DNA from: Bacteroidales bacterium
GTDB lineage: Bacteria > Bacteroidota > Bacteroidia > Bacteroidales > CG2-30-32-10
Assembly: GCA_035353855.1 (NCBI GenBank)
Contig: DAOQAK010000084.1
Location: forward strand, 1-6,781
DNA length: 6,781 nucleotides
Direction: 5' to 3'
Of this stretch, positions 6,692 to 6,781 are shown piece by piece. A model generated the notes under the pieces. The model was not told the origin of the DNA. It ran no database searches and saw only the letters and a program-made list of their open reading frames with translations. Both the position numbers and the translations under genes were made by a program. Positions within the stretch are counted from its first letter, which is position 1; every line of letters begins with the position of its first letter.

Positions 6692-6731
6692 ATGTAATTT
6701 GGTTTAATTCATTTGTAATTTTTATTATATA
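6676..6731 (-). repeat. 56-bp direct repeat, outer copy (operon leader)
   Basis: This copy supplies the 40 nt before the start codon at 6689-6691, the ATG, and the first codons (MKKLL) of the 286-residue gene. It also contains a two-codon reading frame, ATGAATTAA, at 6704-6712, twelve nucleotides before the true start; the inner copy carries the same one. Because the leaders are identical, translation initiation of the two genes should respond to the same signals. Confidence 0.97.
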
Positions 6732-6744
6732 TACTAATGCTGAA

Positions 6745-6774
6745 CAAAAATAGAAAAAATAATTAACAACCCAA
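6745..6774 (-). promoter_or_regulatory. promoter of the two-gene secreted-protein operon
   Basis: Read on the minus strand, TTG (6774-6772) is followed after exactly 19 nt by TATTTTTG (6752-6745), a full match to the Bacteroidota -33/-7 pattern. Transcription would begin near 6740, giving a leader of about 48 nt that holds the part of the outer repeat upstream of the ATG. I found no TAnnTTTG on the minus strand in the 130 bp upstream of the large gene (5857-5990), so both genes probably depend on this promoter. Confidence 0.65.
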
Positions 6775-6781
6775 TGGTTAA

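Larger units (their letters stand above)
6669..6781 (-). pseudogene. possible remnant or end of another T9SS-tail gene, running off the window edge
   Basis: The minus-strand frame that spells YIIKITNELNQITYEKIIK in the inner repeat is also open in the outer copy. It runs from the window edge through SALVYIIKITNELN to YEKIIKL and a TAG at 6669-6671. The last 20 sense codons look like a T9SS tail. The 16 codons before them (NHWVVNYFFYFC and so on) do not, and they coincide with a full promoter match. Either this is a fossil tail left by duplication, or an upstream secreted-protein gene really ends here and overlaps the next start by 23 bp. The window stops too early to choose. Confidence 0.3.

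Noticed and set aside
1..6781. CRISPR array, tRNA, insertion sequence or phage genes
   Set aside because: No regularly spaced direct repeats with spacers, no tRNA-like cloverleaf and no transposase or phage protein motifs were seen; the only long exact repeat I found is the 56-bp pair.

Overview
The window looks like chromosomal DNA from a member of the Bacteroidota. Three things support this. Two proteins end in type IX secretion (T9SS) type A sorting tails behind Sec signal peptides that end in 'AQ'. The promoters fit the Bacteroidota pattern (TTG, about 19-21 nt, TAnnTTTG), and no Shine-Dalgarno sites stand in front of the start codons. The DNA is AT-rich, with the housekeeping gene rsmI visibly richer in G+C than its surroundings. 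The genus cannot be told from this window.

Layout. 1-438: a small gene for a protein with two predicted membrane helices. Its visible start (GTG, 160) probably cuts off a conserved-looking N-terminal part that stays open back to 55. 439-707: an intergenic stretch ending in a good promoter, with a perfect 10-1-10 palindrome between and over its boxes. 708-1400 (+): rsmI, the 16S rRNA C1402 2'-O-methyltransferase. 1401-1548: a convergent intergenic region with TGACAAG repeats, an imperfect inverted repeat, and a strong hairpin that can end transcription from both sides. 1549-5856 (-): a 1435-residue secreted protein with an M6-like zinc-metallopeptidase N-terminus, a beta-solenoid middle, a TPR-like helical part and a T9SS tail. 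5831-6691 (-): a 286-residue secreted T9SS protein of unknown function. 6692-6781: leader and promoter of that pair.

The two minus-strand genes form one likely operon: a promoter at 6745-6774, then the 286-residue gene, then the 1435-residue gene, which overlap by 26 bp. Both products should cross the inner membrane by Sec and the outer membrane by T9SS.

The most unusual feature is a 56-bp exact direct repeat (5841-5896 and 6676-6731). It forms the leader plus first codons of both genes. The inner copy also encodes, in another frame, the T9SS tail of the 286-residue protein. The same DNA therefore serves as a secretion tail in one frame and as leader, start codon and signal-peptide start in another. 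The 835-bp unit between the copies carries nearly the whole upstream gene, so recombination would remove it and place the large gene exactly behind the promoter. This suggests a modular, cassette-like arrangement of secreted-protein genes.
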